A stretch of DNA of 64,000 bases from Bradyrhizobium yuanmingense (GTDB taxonomy: Bacteria > Pseudomonadota > Alphaproteobacteria > Rhizobiales > Xanthobacteraceae). The notes beneath the pieces were generated by a model. That model did no database searches. It saw only the letters and a program-made list of their open reading frames with translations, and was not told the DNA's origin. How positions within the stretch are numbered: position 1 is the first letter of the stretch; every line of letters begins with the position of its first letter. The DNA is taken from assembly GCF_029167105.1 (NCBI RefSeq), contig NZ_JARFML010000004.1:124001-188000 (forward strand), in the 5' to 3' direction. The translations under genes and the position numbers were made by a program. Shown piece by piece: positions 52,505-62,902 of this stretch.

Positions 52505-52849
52505 CTACGCCTTCGCCAACTCCAGGAAATGCCGCCCGGCGCGGTCCTCGGTCTCGACGATCCAGGCATCCGGATCGAAGCGGATTTCCTTGATCAGCCG
52601 CTCCTCGATCGTGTGATCCGGCAGAGGCTGCCGCGCGACCGGCACGAAGAAGCGATCGACCGGCCGGCCATCGTCATAGACGGTCTGCGGCGCCGGCGCA
52701 TACAGCATCGCATTGCCGTCCAGCATCGACACCTTCACGAACACCGCGCCCGCCTCCTCGGCACCGCGGCGCCGCACGGCGCCGAACACACCCTCGGCCT
52801 GGCACCGGCGGAGGTAAGCCGCCACCCAAATGTTGGATTTCAAACGCAT
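52505..52849 (-). CDS. DUF1491 family protein
   Basis: The 114-aa protein is best started at ATG 52849 (RLKSNIWVAAYLRRCQAEG), the characteristic opening of DUF1491. It continues GAVRRRGAEEAGAVFVKV and DRFFVPVARQ, ending IVETEDRAGRHFLEL. It is a cytoplasmic alphaproteobacterial protein of unknown function. It lies directly downstream of the peptidoglycan-binding-protein gene on the same strand (58 bases), at the end of a likely three-gene operon with the histidine kinase. Confidence 0.88.
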   Translation of the reverse strand: MRLKSNIWVAAYLRRCQAEGVFGAVRRRGAEEAGAVFVKVSMLDGNAMLYAPAPQTVYDDGRPVDRFFVPVARQPLPDHTIEERLIKEIRFDPDAWIVETEDRAGRHFLELAKA

Positions 52850-52907
52850 GAATCGCACGATAGGCCAGTGCCGCCATCAGCACCAGCCTTGCGCGCGAGC
52901 GTGACAA

Positions 52908-53616
52908 TCATTCGACGGGGCGGCCGATCGCAGCGGCGAGCTCGCGCAGCAGACGGTCCGAGACCTGGCCGGTGACCTGCATCTTGTGCTCGCGCTCGAA
53001 CTTCTGGATCGCGGCCTGGGTCTCGCCGCTCATGGTGCCCGTGATCTTCAGATTGCCGTAGCCGTATTCGGACAGCGCGCGCTGCACGCCGGCGATGCGG
53101 CGTGCGGCCGGGCTTTGCGCCGGGATCGGCGCCGGCGGACGCAGGGCTGCGGGCGGCGTCGAGGTCGTGGCCTTGACCAGATTGGTCATTGGATCGTTCG
53201 AGCGCGTCGAGGCGGTCGCCTCGACCGGCTTTTCGGGCGGCTTCTCGGCAGCACGCTCGACCGGCTTGGACTCGGCAGGCTTGGGCTCGACGCGGAACTC
53301 GGTCGCGCGCGGCTCGAGCGGCGAGGTATCGGCGCCGACGGGGCGCGGACGCGGCATGGGATTCGACAGCGGCACGGACGACGGCGCGGGAAGATTGATC
53401 ACCGTGCCGAACATCGGCGCGGGGTGCCGGCCGGTCTGGAGGAACAGCGCATTGGCAACGATCGCGGCGATCGCGGCGACGGCGACGAGGCCGGCCAGCG
53501 TGTCCTTGGGGCTGTGCAGCAGCACGCGCATCACGACGTTGCGCTCGGTCTCGACATCGATGACCGCAGCTTTGGCGCCACGGCGGCGCGGAGCGGCTTC
53601 GTCCTTGGCAGACTTC

Positions 53617-53624
<8 letters not shown>
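52908..53624 (-). CDS. Membrane-anchored peptidoglycan-binding protein
   Basis: The 238-aa protein starts at GTG 53624. A ~38-residue basic cytoplasmic segment precedes one membrane helix (GLVAVAAIAAIVANALFL), a Pro/Ala/Glu-rich linker (~100 residues) and a C-terminal PG_binding_1 domain (IAGVQRALSEYGYGNLKITGTMSGETQAAIQKFE). It probably spans the inner membrane and touches the cell wall. It overlaps the histidine kinase 3' end by 8 bases, which ties it functionally to that kinase. Confidence 0.88.
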
Positions 53625-55488
<1,864 letters not shown>

Positions 55489-55880
55489 TCGTCTCTTGGA
55501 AGACGCGCCGGAACGCCTCCTTGTCGTTGAGCCACCGTGTCAGAGCGACCTTAAACGAGTGCTAAGGCGGCACAGCGTGTGGCCGGACACCGCGTTATCG
55601 CAGAGCTTTTTAGACGATTTGGCGACGTCTTCGCTGCGAATGGTGAACGCAGGGTTTCACCTCGCTTCGCATGGTTTCGAATTGGTGGATGCGGGGTGCC
55701 CGGCGGAAACACGGGCGGTGGCGTCAATCGAAAATTTACCGGAACGTCGCTGCGGAAGAATTTTGCGCCAATTTTCCGCGAATTAAGCTCAAGGCAATCA
55801 CTTGCGATTTATCGAGGATCGCTAGGTCCGACATCCGCGGGAGATCGCCGCGGGCGGAGCCTAACGGACAGGTCGATAAG
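55489..55880. other. Divergent intergenic region, 392 bp
   Basis: The region separates the histidine kinase and the DUF5330 gene. It holds a CtrA-like box at 55551-55565 and an AT-richer part at 55730-55810 that probably contains the rightward promoter. I see no convincing coding frame. Confidence 0.5.
55551..55565 (-). promoter_or_regulatory. Near-consensus CtrA-type box upstream of the histidine kinase
   Basis: TTAA-N7-CTAA (minus strand TTAG-N7-TTAA) differs by one base from the TTAA-N7-TTAA consensus and lies 62 bases upstream of the TTG at 55488. Binding is inferred. Confidence 0.45.
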
Positions 55881-56339
55881 ATGCGCTTTCTGCTCCGCAT
55901 CACATTCTGGCTCGGGCTGGTGCTGGTGCTCCTGCCGCGGGACAAGACGCCCGAATCGGACAAGCTGCCGCAGATCGGCGCCGCCGATGCGGTGCAGGCC
56001 GCGACCGCGGCCGTTTCCGACGTGACCCAGTTCTGCAAGCGCCAGCCGGCGGCCTGCGAGGTCGGTGGCCAGGCCGCAACCATCATCGGCCAGCGCGCCC
56101 AGGACGGCGCGAAGAAGCTCTATCAGATCATCAACGACAAGAAAGAGCAGATCACCAACGACAAGAACGACGGCGGCAGGAATGACGGCAGCAAGACCGA
56201 CAGCAAGAAGGCGCCCGACCATACCGGCTCGATCGCGCTGGCCGGCGAAGGCGATCTTGCAGCGAGCGAGGCGCCACGCGATACCCTGACCCAGGACGAC
56301 CTTGCGCTCGAATGGCGCGGACCGGGGCCGGCGAATTAG
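55881..56339 (+). CDS. DUF5330 family exported protein
   Basis: The 152-aa protein starts at ATG 55881 (RFLLRITFWLGLVLVLLP, one N-terminal hydrophobic segment). The domain AADAVQAATAAVSDVTQFC, RQPAACEVGGQAATIIG and AQDGAKKLYQII is typical of DUF5330 in rhizobia. The C-terminal half is charged and probably disordered. It lies 69 bases upstream of the sufE gene and may be co-transcribed. Function unknown. Confidence 0.82.
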   Translation: MRFLLRITFWLGLVLVLLPRDKTPESDKLPQIGAADAVQAATAAVSDVTQFCKRQPAACEVGGQAATIIGQRAQDGAKKLYQIINDKKEQITNDKNDGGRNDGSKTDSKKAPDHTGSIALAGEGDLAASEAPRDTLTQDDLALEWRGPGPAN

Positions 56340-56408
56340 CGTCCAAGCCCTATCGATTTCAGGGCTTCGGGTCTCTATATTGGCGGTATGCGGGAACTGC
56401 GGGCCAAT

Positions 56409-56837
56409 ATGACGACGATCGACGAAATCAGGGACAATTTCGAGCTCCTGGACGAGTGGGACGACCGCTACCGGTACGTCATCGAGCTCGGCCGCACGCT
56501 GGAACCGATGCCGGAGGCGGAACATTCGGCCGAGAACAAGGTGCAGGGCTGCGTCAGCCAGGTCTGGCTGCAGAAGACGGTCGATCGCATCAATGGCGAG
56601 CCGGTTCTGAAATATCGCGGCGACAGCGACGCTCATATCGTGCGCGGGCTGGTCGCGATCGTTCTCGCGCTGTATTCGGGCCGCCCGCCGCGGGAGATCC
56701 TCGATACCGACGCGATCGCCGTCTTCAACGAGTTCGGCTTTCGCGACCATCTGACGCCGCAGCGCTCCAACGGCCTGCGCTCGATGGTCGAGCGCATCAA
56801 GACCGATGCGAGAGAGGCGCTCGCGGAAGCGACGTAA
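56409..56837 (+). CDS. sufE: SufE-family sulfur acceptor
   Basis: The 142-aa protein starts best at ATG 56409 (TTIDEIRDNFELLDEW); an upstream ATG at 56388 adds seven residues. The sulfur-accepting cysteine is Cys48 in KVQGCVSQVW, and GRPPREILDTDAIAVFNEFGF with HLTPQRSNGLRSMVERI are family phrases. It takes persulfide from the SufS cysteine desulfurase and passes it to Fe-S cluster assembly. It stands apart from any suf operon in this window. Confidence 0.93.
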   Translation: MTTIDEIRDNFELLDEWDDRYRYVIELGRTLEPMPEAEHSAENKVQGCVSQVWLQKTVDRINGEPVLKYRGDSDAHIVRGLVAIVLALYSGRPPREILDTDAIAVFNEFGFRDHLTPQRSNGLRSMVERIKTDAREALAEAT

Positions 56838-56843
56838 GATGCT

Positions 56844-56939
56844 CTCGTAGGGTGGGCAAAGCGGAGCGTGCCCACCTCCTGTGTCTAATCAACGAAAACT
56901 CGTGGGCACGGCACTTTGCGCCTTTGCCCACCCTACGAG
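56844..56939. repeat. Intergenic palindromic repeat with perfect 18-bp arms
   Basis: CTCGTAGGGTGGGCAAAG (56844-56861) and CTTTGCCCACCCTACGAG (56922-56939) are exact inverse complements, with inner arms CGTGCCCAC and GTGGGCACG. It directly follows sufE and ends 25 bases from the convergent mucR gene, so it could also end transcription. A half copy lies at 61473-61492. Confidence 0.75.
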
Positions 56940-56963
56940 ATCTCTACGAGATCCCAGGCCTCA

Positions 56964-57380
56964 CTACTTCCGCTTCCGCTGCTGCTGCCCCAGGCCCATC
57001 TGCTTGGCCAGTTGCGAGCGCGCCACCGCATAGTTCGGGGCGACCATGGGATAGTCGGCCGGCAAGCCCCACTTCTCGCGGTACTGCTCCGGCGTCATGT
57101 TGTACTGCGTGCGCAGATGGCGCTTCAGCGACTTGAAGCGCTTGCCGTCTTCGAGGCACACGAGATAATCGGGCGCGATCGACTTCTTGAGCGAGACGGC
57201 GGGCTTGGCCGGCTCCAGCGGCGCGGTCTCGGTGCGGCCTGACGAGACCCGCACCAAGGCGCCATGCACCTGACTGATCAGGTTCGGAATCTCGGCCGAC
57301 GGCGTCGGATTGTTGCTGAGATAGGCCGACACGATGCTCGCGGTCAGCTCGATGAAATTCTTCGCCCCCGCATCCGACAT
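56964..57380 (-). CDS. mucR: MucR/Ros-family zinc-finger transcriptional regulator
   Basis: The 138-aa protein has the Ros/MucR layout: helical N-terminus (FIELTASIVSAYLSNN, LISQVHGALVRV) for oligomerisation, and a prokaryotic zinc finger (YLVCLEDGKRFKSLKRHLRTQY, then MTPEQYREKWGLPADYPMV). The usual second Cys of the finger is replaced by an Asp/Gly segment, as in many MucR proteins of Bradyrhizobium type. It silences AT-rich genes and controls surface polysaccharide, motility and symbiosis genes. An inverted repeat wrapping a TTGACA lies upstream. Confidence 0.92.
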   Translation of the reverse strand: MSDAGAKNFIELTASIVSAYLSNNPTPSAEIPNLISQVHGALVRVSSGRTETAPLEPAKPAVSLKKSIAPDYLVCLEDGKRFKSLKRHLRTQYNMTPEQYREKWGLPADYPMVAPNYAVARSQLAKQMGLGQQQRKRK

Positions 57381-57429
57381 GCGCCCCTCCCTTGTCCGCC
57401 TTGTGGCTTACAGGATTGACGACACCGAA

Positions 57430-57449
57430 GTATTCCCTGTCAAGAATAC
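57430..57449 (-). promoter_or_regulatory. Inverted repeat around a -35 box upstream of mucR
   Basis: GTATTC-N8-GAATAC is a perfect 6-bp dyad whose spacer contains TTGACA on the minus strand, 58-63 bases upstream of the mucR start. No good -10 (TATAAT-like) is seen 16-18 bases on. The position suits an autoregulatory site. Confidence 0.45.
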
Positions 57450-57529
57450 ATTCGACTGAAACACGACAACTGAAGGCGATGCGCTGATTACTGCTGAAAG
57501 GCGCCGGTCTACTTGAGCGCGCGGCCGCT

Positions 57530-58390
57530 TCAACCGCGCTGGTCGAGATGGGCACGGAGCTCGTCGATCGATGCAAAGCGCATCATGCCCTCCGGCATCT
57601 GCGCCTCGATGGAGCCATCGGAATAGAGCGAATAGGCCATGCCGTCGACGACGCCGGACTTGAGCACCGTCACCGGCGGGGGCTCCACGGGCGGCGGCTC
57701 GGGCGCCGGCGCAGGAGCGGTCTCCGCGAAGGTCGACGGCGAGCGCGGCGGCGGACGGCGTTGGGCGGCCGGCGGCTCCGGCGGGCGCGCACGGTCCGGC
57801 TTCGGCCAGGCGACGTCGAAGCTCGCAGGGGGCGAAAGGTTCGGGGCCTCGCTGGGCTCCGCAGGCGGCGGGGCAGTTTCAGTGGATTTTGCCTCCGCGC
57901 GCTCGCGCTCCTTGCGCGAGGTCGAGGCGAACAGCAGGTTGCGCCGGCGCGACGCTTCCGGAGCGGGAGGCGGTGTCGGGGCTTCCGGCTCCTGCTGCGG
58001 TGCCTCGGCACGCGGCCGCTCGCGCGCTGCAGCTTCGCTCTGCCACGGCGGCGGACTTGCGGGCGGTGGTGACGGCGCCGGCTCCGCTCTCACCGCCGCA
58101 GCGGGCACTGGCTCGGGCGCGACTGCGCCAGGCACGGCGAGGCCCGGCAGCGCGGGCCTGACCCGAACCTCGGATGGCGCGGCCGCACCGGCCAACCGGC
58201 GCGCGATGCTCCTGAGCTCGAGCACCACCAGATGCAGGCCGACCAGTAACATTCCGGAGCAGACGCCAATGGTGCCGGAGACTATGAGAGTCCCACCGAG
58301 GCTGAATTCCCTGATCGTCATGCCGAAAATCACCGCGAGGAGACCCGCCAGCACGGCGCAAATCCCCACGATCAGCAATGCCAAATTCAT
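57530..58390 (-). CDS. Membrane protein with long Pro/Ala-rich linker
   Basis: The 286-aa protein starts at ATG 58390 (NLALLIVGICAVLAGLLAVIFG). Two N-terminal membrane segments are followed by a coil RSIARRLAG and ~150 residues rich in Pro, Ala, Glu and Arg. The end is a compact acidic domain (VVDGMAYSLYSDGSIEAQMPEGMMRFASIDELRAHL). It appears to be a conserved Bradyrhizobium-type protein of unknown function. It lies 149 bases upstream of mucR on the same strand. Confidence 0.82.
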   Translation of the reverse strand: MNLALLIVGICAVLAGLLAVIFGMTIREFSLGGTLIVSGTIGVCSGMLLVGLHLVVLELRSIARRLAGAAAPSEVRVRPALPGLAVPGAVAPEPVPAAAVRAEPAPSPPPASPPPWQSEAAARERPRAEAPQQEPEAPTPPPAPEASRRRNLLFASTSRKERERAEAKSTETAPPPAEPSEAPNLSPPASFDVAWPKPDRARPPEPPAAQRRPPPRSPSTFAETAPAPAPEPPPVEPPPVTVLKSGVVDGMAYSLYSDGSIEAQMPEGMMRFASIDELRAHLDQRG

Positions 58391-58720
58391 CGAACTCACC
58401 CCCGGCCGCGCATCCACGCGCGAGAACCGCTACGCCACGATACCGTCATACGCTGTTCCACGCCAACGGCCAATTCTGGGCGGTGTTCCTAAAGGGAAGG
58501 AAATCAGGGACTTATTCACATTCCCTTCAGCCGGGGCTCGCTACTGCTAAAGCTGCTCGCAAAGTCATCTGAATGGGTGCCAACCGGAATTGCTGCGTCG
58601 CATCAGGAATTTAGCCATAATGCCCAATTACTTGGTAATGGAACTGCGCTATAGGGAGTCCGGGGTTGAGGCCCGCGCGCGCCGGCAGGGCCAAGAGGGG
58701 ATTCCGGGGCACCGATAGCT
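58391..58720. other. Divergent intergenic region, 330 bp
   Basis: It holds the promoters of the Pro-rich membrane protein and the glycosyltransferase. An AT-rich stretch at 58605-58650 is the best place for the rightward promoter, but I cannot define boxes. No gene, repeat or RNA is recognised. Confidence 0.4.
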
Positions 58721-60370
58721 ATGACATCCATCACGACTTCGGCGATCGACACGCCTCAGCGGCGCTCGATCGAACGGACTTGCGACGATCTCGCCATGCT
58801 GGTGCTGGCCGCGGTCGCCGTCATTGCAGGCTTGACCTTCCGCGACTACGGGCTCGGCTGGGACGACTACACCCACGCCGAATATGCCGACCTGCTGCTG
58901 CGCATGTTCGGTTCCGGCTTCAAGGACACCGCGGCGCTCTCCTTCGCCAATCTCTACATGTATGGCGGCGGCTTCGACATGGTCGCGGCCCTGCTGCACA
59001 AGGTCATTCCGCTCGAGCTGTTCGAGACCCGCCGTCTGGTCGGCGCCATCGTCGGCGTAATCGGGCTTGCCGTGACATGGCGGCTCGGCCGCCGCATCGG
59101 CGGACCGCTCGCGGGTCTTGCGGCGCTGCTCCTGCTTGCGCTCTGCCCGACCTTTTACGGCCACATGTTCATGAACCCGAAGGATGCACCCTTCGCGGTC
59201 GCCATGGTCGTCCTGATGCTCGGCCTCGTCCGGCTCGCCGAGGAATATCCGCAGCCATCGCCGCGCACGATCCTGATCGTCGGCTTGGGGGCCGGCCTTT
59301 CACTCGGTTGCCGTATTCTCGGCGGACTCGCGCTGGTCTACGCCGTGGTCGGCTTCCTGCCGCTGTTGCTGGAGGAATTGCGCACCGAAGGTCCGCGCGA
59401 ATCCGTTCGCCGCTTCGCCCATGTCGTCTATGTGTTGCTGCCAGGTCTCGTGCTCGGCTACCTCGTGATGGGCCTGATCTGGCCGTGGTCGATCATGGAG
59501 CCCGGCAATCCCTTGGCGGCGCTGACCTACTTCTCGCATTTCTTCGAGAAGCCGTGGAAGGAGATGTTCGACGGTGCGATCGTGTCGGTGCCCGACATGC
59601 CCTGGTCGTATCTGCCGACGCTGTTCGCCCTGCAGCTGCCCGAGGTGATGCTGGTGCTGATGGGCGCTGCGATCATCAGCACTTTCGCCATGCTGCCGCG
59701 GCGCGAGGTTCCGGCGCGCCGCAAGACCATCCTCCTGATGCTCACGCTGGCTGCCACCCTGCCGCTCGCGATCGCGATGGTGAAGCGCCCGGCGCTCTAC
59801 AACGGCATCCGCCATTTCGTCTTCGTGATCCCGCCGATGGCGGTGCTCGGCGGCGTCGCCTTCGCCTGGACCATGGAGCGCCTGCGGGCCAATCACCGCA
59901 CCTGGCAGCCGGTCGTGCTCGCCACCTTCTGCTTCGGCCTTGCGCTGTCGCTCGCCGAGATGATCCGGCTGCACCCCTATCAATACACGCATTTCAACCA
60001 CATTGCCGGCACCGTGCGCGGCGCCGACGACCGCTTCATGCTGGACTATTGGGGCCTCGCCTTGAAGCAGGCCTCCGACGGATTGCGCGAGCAGCTCGTC
60101 GAGCGCCAGGAAGTGCCACCCAACAACCGCAAATGGAAGGTGGCGGTGTGCGGTCCGCAGCGCCCGGCCCAGGTGGCGCTCGGGCCCGACTTCACCATCG
60201 GCTGGGATTCCAACGCGGCCGATTTCGCCATGACGCTCGGCGAGTTCTACTGCAAGGGCCTCACCGCCCCGGTCATGGTCGAGATCAAGCGCGACGACGT
60301 GGTGTTCGCGCGCGTCTACGACATCCGCGGCCGCGGCATTTCCAGCCTGCTGTCGATCCCGGCGCCGTAA
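58721..60370 (+). CDS. GT39/ArnT-like membrane glycosyltransferase
   Basis: The 549-aa protein has ~10-12 hydrophobic segments and the GT39/PMT-type catalytic loop motif DYGLGWDDYTHAEYADLL after TM1, followed by YMYGGGFDMVAALLHK. GT-C-fold enzymes of this type transfer a sugar from a polyprenyl phosphate donor to a lipid or protein in the periplasm. The C-terminal ~130 residues form a soluble domain (DYWGLALKQASDGLREQL, WKVAVCGPQRPAQVALG). Acceptor and donor are unknown. No lipid A or EPS genes lie nearby. Confidence 0.85.
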   Translation: MTSITTSAIDTPQRRSIERTCDDLAMLVLAAVAVIAGLTFRDYGLGWDDYTHAEYADLLLRMFGSGFKDTAALSFANLYMYGGGFDMVAALLHKVIPLELFETRRLVGAIVGVIGLAVTWRLGRRIGGPLAGLAALLLLALCPTFYGHMFMNPKDAPFAVAMVVLMLGLVRLAEEYPQPSPRTILIVGLGAGLSLGCRILGGLALVYAVVGFLPLLLEELRTEGPRESVRRFAHVVYVLLPGLVLGYLVMGLIWPWSIMEPGNPLAALTYFSHFFEKPWKEMFDGAIVSVPDMPWSYLPTLFALQLPEVMLVLMGAAIISTFAMLPRREVPARRKTILLMLTLAATLPLAIAMVKRPALYNGIRHFVFVIPPMAVLGGVAFAWTMERLRANHRTWQPVVLATFCFGLALSLAEMIRLHPYQYTHFNHIAGTVRGADDRFMLDYWGLALKQASDGLREQLVERQEVPPNNRKWKVAVCGPQRPAQVALGPDFTIGWDSNAADFAMTLGEFYCKGLTAPVMVEIKRDDVVFARVYDIRGRGISSLLSIPAP

Positions 60371-60432
60371 TAATCTTCTCTCGACCGTGGCCAGGATGGA
60401 GCGCAAGCGAAATCCGGGATCGCTCGTGAGGA

Positions 60433-60459
60433 CCCGCATTCCGCTCCGCTCCATGCGGG
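60433..60459. repeat. Short inverted repeat in the glycosyltransferase-aldolase gap
   Basis: CCCGCAT and ATGCGGG flank a 13-base centre (TCC GCT pattern). The surrounding bases (60395-60475) read like a recurring Bradyrhizobium intergenic element containing CGCAAGCGAAATCCGGGATC, but this rests on memory. It fills most of the 183-base gap. Confidence 0.4.
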
Positions 60460-60553
60460 CTACGCTTGACAGCCACGCTCCTCGCGCCTTGCCGCAAGCC
60501 TCCTCCGCGACTACGCTCCCGTTCCGCAACAACGAGGTTCGGAGAGATCAGCC

Positions 60554-61333
60554 ATGTCGCCAGCAGAAGCCCGCCTGAGGGAAGTCCCCTCCAACATGAC
60601 CGAGGCGGAGTGGCAGCAACGGGTCAATCTCGCCGCGTGCTATCGCCTGGTCGCGCTCTACGGCTGGGACGATCTGGTCGACACCCACATCTCCGCGCGC
60701 GTGCCCGGCCCCGACCATCACTTCCTGATCAATCCCTACGGGCTGATGTTCGATGAAATCACGGCCTCCAGCCTCGTCAAGGTCGACCTGCACGGCAACC
60801 AGCTCTCCGAGAGCGAGTACAGCATCAACCCGGCGGGCTTCACCATCCATTCGGCCATCCACGAGGTGCGCGAGGACGCGATCTGCGTGCTGCATCTCCA
60901 CACTCTCGACGGAACCGCGGTGTCGAGCAGCGCGGAAGGGCTCTTGCCCCTGAACCAGACCGCCCAGCTCGTCACCCACGACCTCGCCTATCACGACTAT
61001 GAAGGCATCGCGCTCGACCACGAGGAGCGGCCACGGCTGCAGAAGGATCTCGGCGACCACAACCACATGCTCCTGCGCAATCACGGCACGCTGACGGTCG
61101 GCCGCTCGGTCGCCTCCGCGTTCGAGCGCATGTACCATCTCGAGCGCGCCTGCTCGATGCAGGTGCGCACGCGCGCGCTCGGCACGCCGGTCTATCCGGT
61201 CGACGATATCGCGATCGAGAAGAACACCGAGCTGCTCGCCAACCGCGACCGCGCCGAGCTGCGCGCAAACAACCTCGTGTGGCCGCCCTTGCTGCGCAAG
61301 CTCGACCGCGTCAATCCCGGCTACCGGTCTTGA
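60554..61333 (+). CDS. Class II aldolase/adducin family protein
   Basis: The 259-aa protein matches the class II aldolase/adducin fold: NLAACYRLVALYGWDDLVDTHI, the zinc-binding pair in CVLHLHTLDG, and a third His in LRNHGTLTVG, with FERMYHLERACSMQV near the C-terminus. A GGAGAGAT site precedes the start. Members cleave or isomerise phosphorylated or free sugar acids; some are not aldolases. The substrate is unknown. It ends with a good intrinsic terminator. Confidence 0.9.
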   Translation: MSPAEARLREVPSNMTEAEWQQRVNLAACYRLVALYGWDDLVDTHISARVPGPDHHFLINPYGLMFDEITASSLVKVDLHGNQLSESEYSINPAGFTIHSAIHEVREDAICVLHLHTLDGTAVSSSAEGLLPLNQTAQLVTHDLAYHDYEGIALDHEERPRLQKDLGDHNHMLLRNHGTLTVGRSVASAFERMYHLERACSMQVRTRALGTPVYPVDDIAIEKNTELLANRDRAELRANNLVWPPLLRKLDRVNPGYRS

Positions 61334-61392
61334 GATATTCACGAAATTGAGCTAGTGTTTACGTCGAACTACCTCTGCACGTATCGGAATGA

Positions 61393-61422
61393 AACGCCGC
61401 CCAATTCCGGGCGGCGTTTTTG
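61393..61422 (+). terminator. Rho-independent terminator of the class II aldolase gene
   Basis: AACGCCGCCC, a 6-base loop and GGGCGGCGTT form a strong stem-loop followed by TTTTG, 60 bases after the stop codon at 61333. Confidence 0.85.
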
Positions 61423-61433
61423 TTTGGGGCATT

Positions 61434-61465
61434 CGTCATTGCGAGCGCAGGCGCTCGCAATGACG
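61434..61465. repeat. Compact copy of the GTCATTGCGAGC palindrome
   Basis: CGTCATTGCGAGCGC, a 2-base loop and GCGCTCGCAATGACG form a perfect 15-bp hairpin. The ends equal those of the long repeat at 52376-52491. It is followed at 61473-61492 by TGCGCTTTGCCCACCCTACG, a half copy of the 56844-56939 element. Confidence 0.75.
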
Positions 61466-61502
61466 GGGACGCTGCGCTTTGCCCACCCTACGCACTGCGT
61501 GC

Positions 61503-62897
61503 CTATTTCACCTCCGCCAGCGCGGCGAGGATCCTTGCCCAGGAGCGGATGCCCTTCTGGAAGCTCTGCAGGTCGTATTTCTCGTTCGGCGAGTGGATGT
61601 TGTCGTCGTCGAGGCCAAACCCCACCAGCAGCGAGTCGAGGCCGAGCGTGCGCTTGAAGTCGGCGACGATCGGGATCGAAGCGCCGGAGCCCATCAGCAC
61701 GGTCTCCTTGCCCCATTCCTCCGCCAGCGCCTTGCTGGCGGCCGCGAGCGGCTTCATGGTCCAGTCGAGCGCGACCGCGGGCGCGGCGGAATGGTCGCCG
61801 AACTCGACCTTGCAGTCGGCGGGAATGCGCGCCGTCACGTAATCACGGAAGGCCTTGCGGATCTTTTGCGGGTCCTGGCCCTGAACCAGGCGGAACGAGA
61901 CCTTGGCCGAAGCATGCGAGGGGATCACGGTCTTGGAGCCCTCGCCGATATAGCCGCCCCAGATGCCGTTGACGTCGCAGGTCGGGCGCGTCGAGGCCTG
62001 CTCGACCAGCAGCCTGCCCTTCTCGCCAGCCGGGAGCGACAGTCCGACCGGCTTGAGAAAGGTCTCTGGCGTGAAATCGAGCTTCTTCCACTGCTCCAGG
62101 ATGTCGGGCGGCGTGTCCTTCACGCCGTCATAGAAGCCGGGGATGGTGATGCGGTTGTCGTCGTCGAACAGGCCACCCAGGATCTTCGTGAGCAGGCGGA
62201 TCGGGTTCATCGCGGTGCCGCCGAACACGCCGGAATGCAGATCGCGATTGGCGGCGGTGATCTTGAGCTCTTCATAGAGCAGGCCGCGCAGCGAGGTCGT
62301 GATCGCCGGCGTGTTGCGGTCCCACATGCTGGTGTCGCACACCAGCACGTAGTCGGCCTTGAACTCGTCCTTGTTGGCCTCGATGAAAGGCACGAAGTTC
62401 TTCGAGCCGACCTCCTCCTCGCCCTCGATCAGGAAGGTGACGTCGACCGGCAGCGAGCCCGTCACCTTCTTCCAGGCGCGGCAAGCCTCGACGAACGTCA
62501 TCACCTGCCCTTTGTCGTCCTCGGCGCCGCGCGCGACGATGATCTTGCGGCCGTCGGCATGATCGGTGACGACGGGCTCGAACGGCGGACGGTGCCAGAG
62601 ATCGAGCGGGTCGACCGGCTGCACATCGTAATGGCCGTAGAACAGCACGTGCGGCCGCCCGCCCGCGCCGGTCTTGCCGACGACGGCGGGATGACCCGCG
62701 GTCGGCCTCACCTCGGTGGCGACACCGAGGCTGGCGATGTCCCTGGCGAGATGCTCGGCGGCAGCCTTGCAATCATCGGCGAAGGCGGGATCGGCCGAGA
62801 TCGACTTGATCCGCAGCAACGAGAACAGGCGCTCCAGGCTGTTATCGAAATCCTTGTCGATGTGGTCGAGCACGGATTGGAGCTGCGCGTTGGCCAT
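61503..62897 (-). CDS. M20-family dipeptidase/metallopeptidase
   Basis: The 464-aa protein has the M20 metal ligands: His/Asp in FYGHYDVQPVDPL, Asp in GAEDDKGQ, Glu-Glu in LIEGEEEVGS, and a late His in DNIHSPNEKYDL. The dimerisation (lid) domain lies in the middle. It resembles the CNDP/PepV-like dipeptidase subgroup; it hydrolyses short peptides or N-acyl amino acids in the cytoplasm (no signal peptide). It is 5 bases downstream of the GT87 gene on the same strand. Confidence 0.93.
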   Translation of the reverse strand: MANAQLQSVLDHIDKDFDNSLERLFSLLRIKSISADPAFADDCKAAAEHLARDIASLGVATEVRPTAGHPAVVGKTGAGGRPHVLFYGHYDVQPVDPLDLWHRPPFEPVVTDHADGRKIIVARGAEDDKGQVMTFVEACRAWKKVTGSLPVDVTFLIEGEEEVGSKNFVPFIEANKDEFKADYVLVCDTSMWDRNTPAITTSLRGLLYEELKITAANRDLHSGVFGGTAMNPIRLLTKILGGLFDDDNRITIPGFYDGVKDTPPDILEQWKKLDFTPETFLKPVGLSLPAGEKGRLLVEQASTRPTCDVNGIWGGYIGEGSKTVIPSHASAKVSFRLVQGQDPQKIRKAFRDYVTARIPADCKVEFGDHSAAPAVALDWTMKPLAAASKALAEEWGKETVLMGSGASIPIVADFKRTLGLDSLLVGFGLDDDNIHSPNEKYDLQSFQKGIRSWARILAALAEVK

Positions 62898-62902
62898 GAT
62901 TG

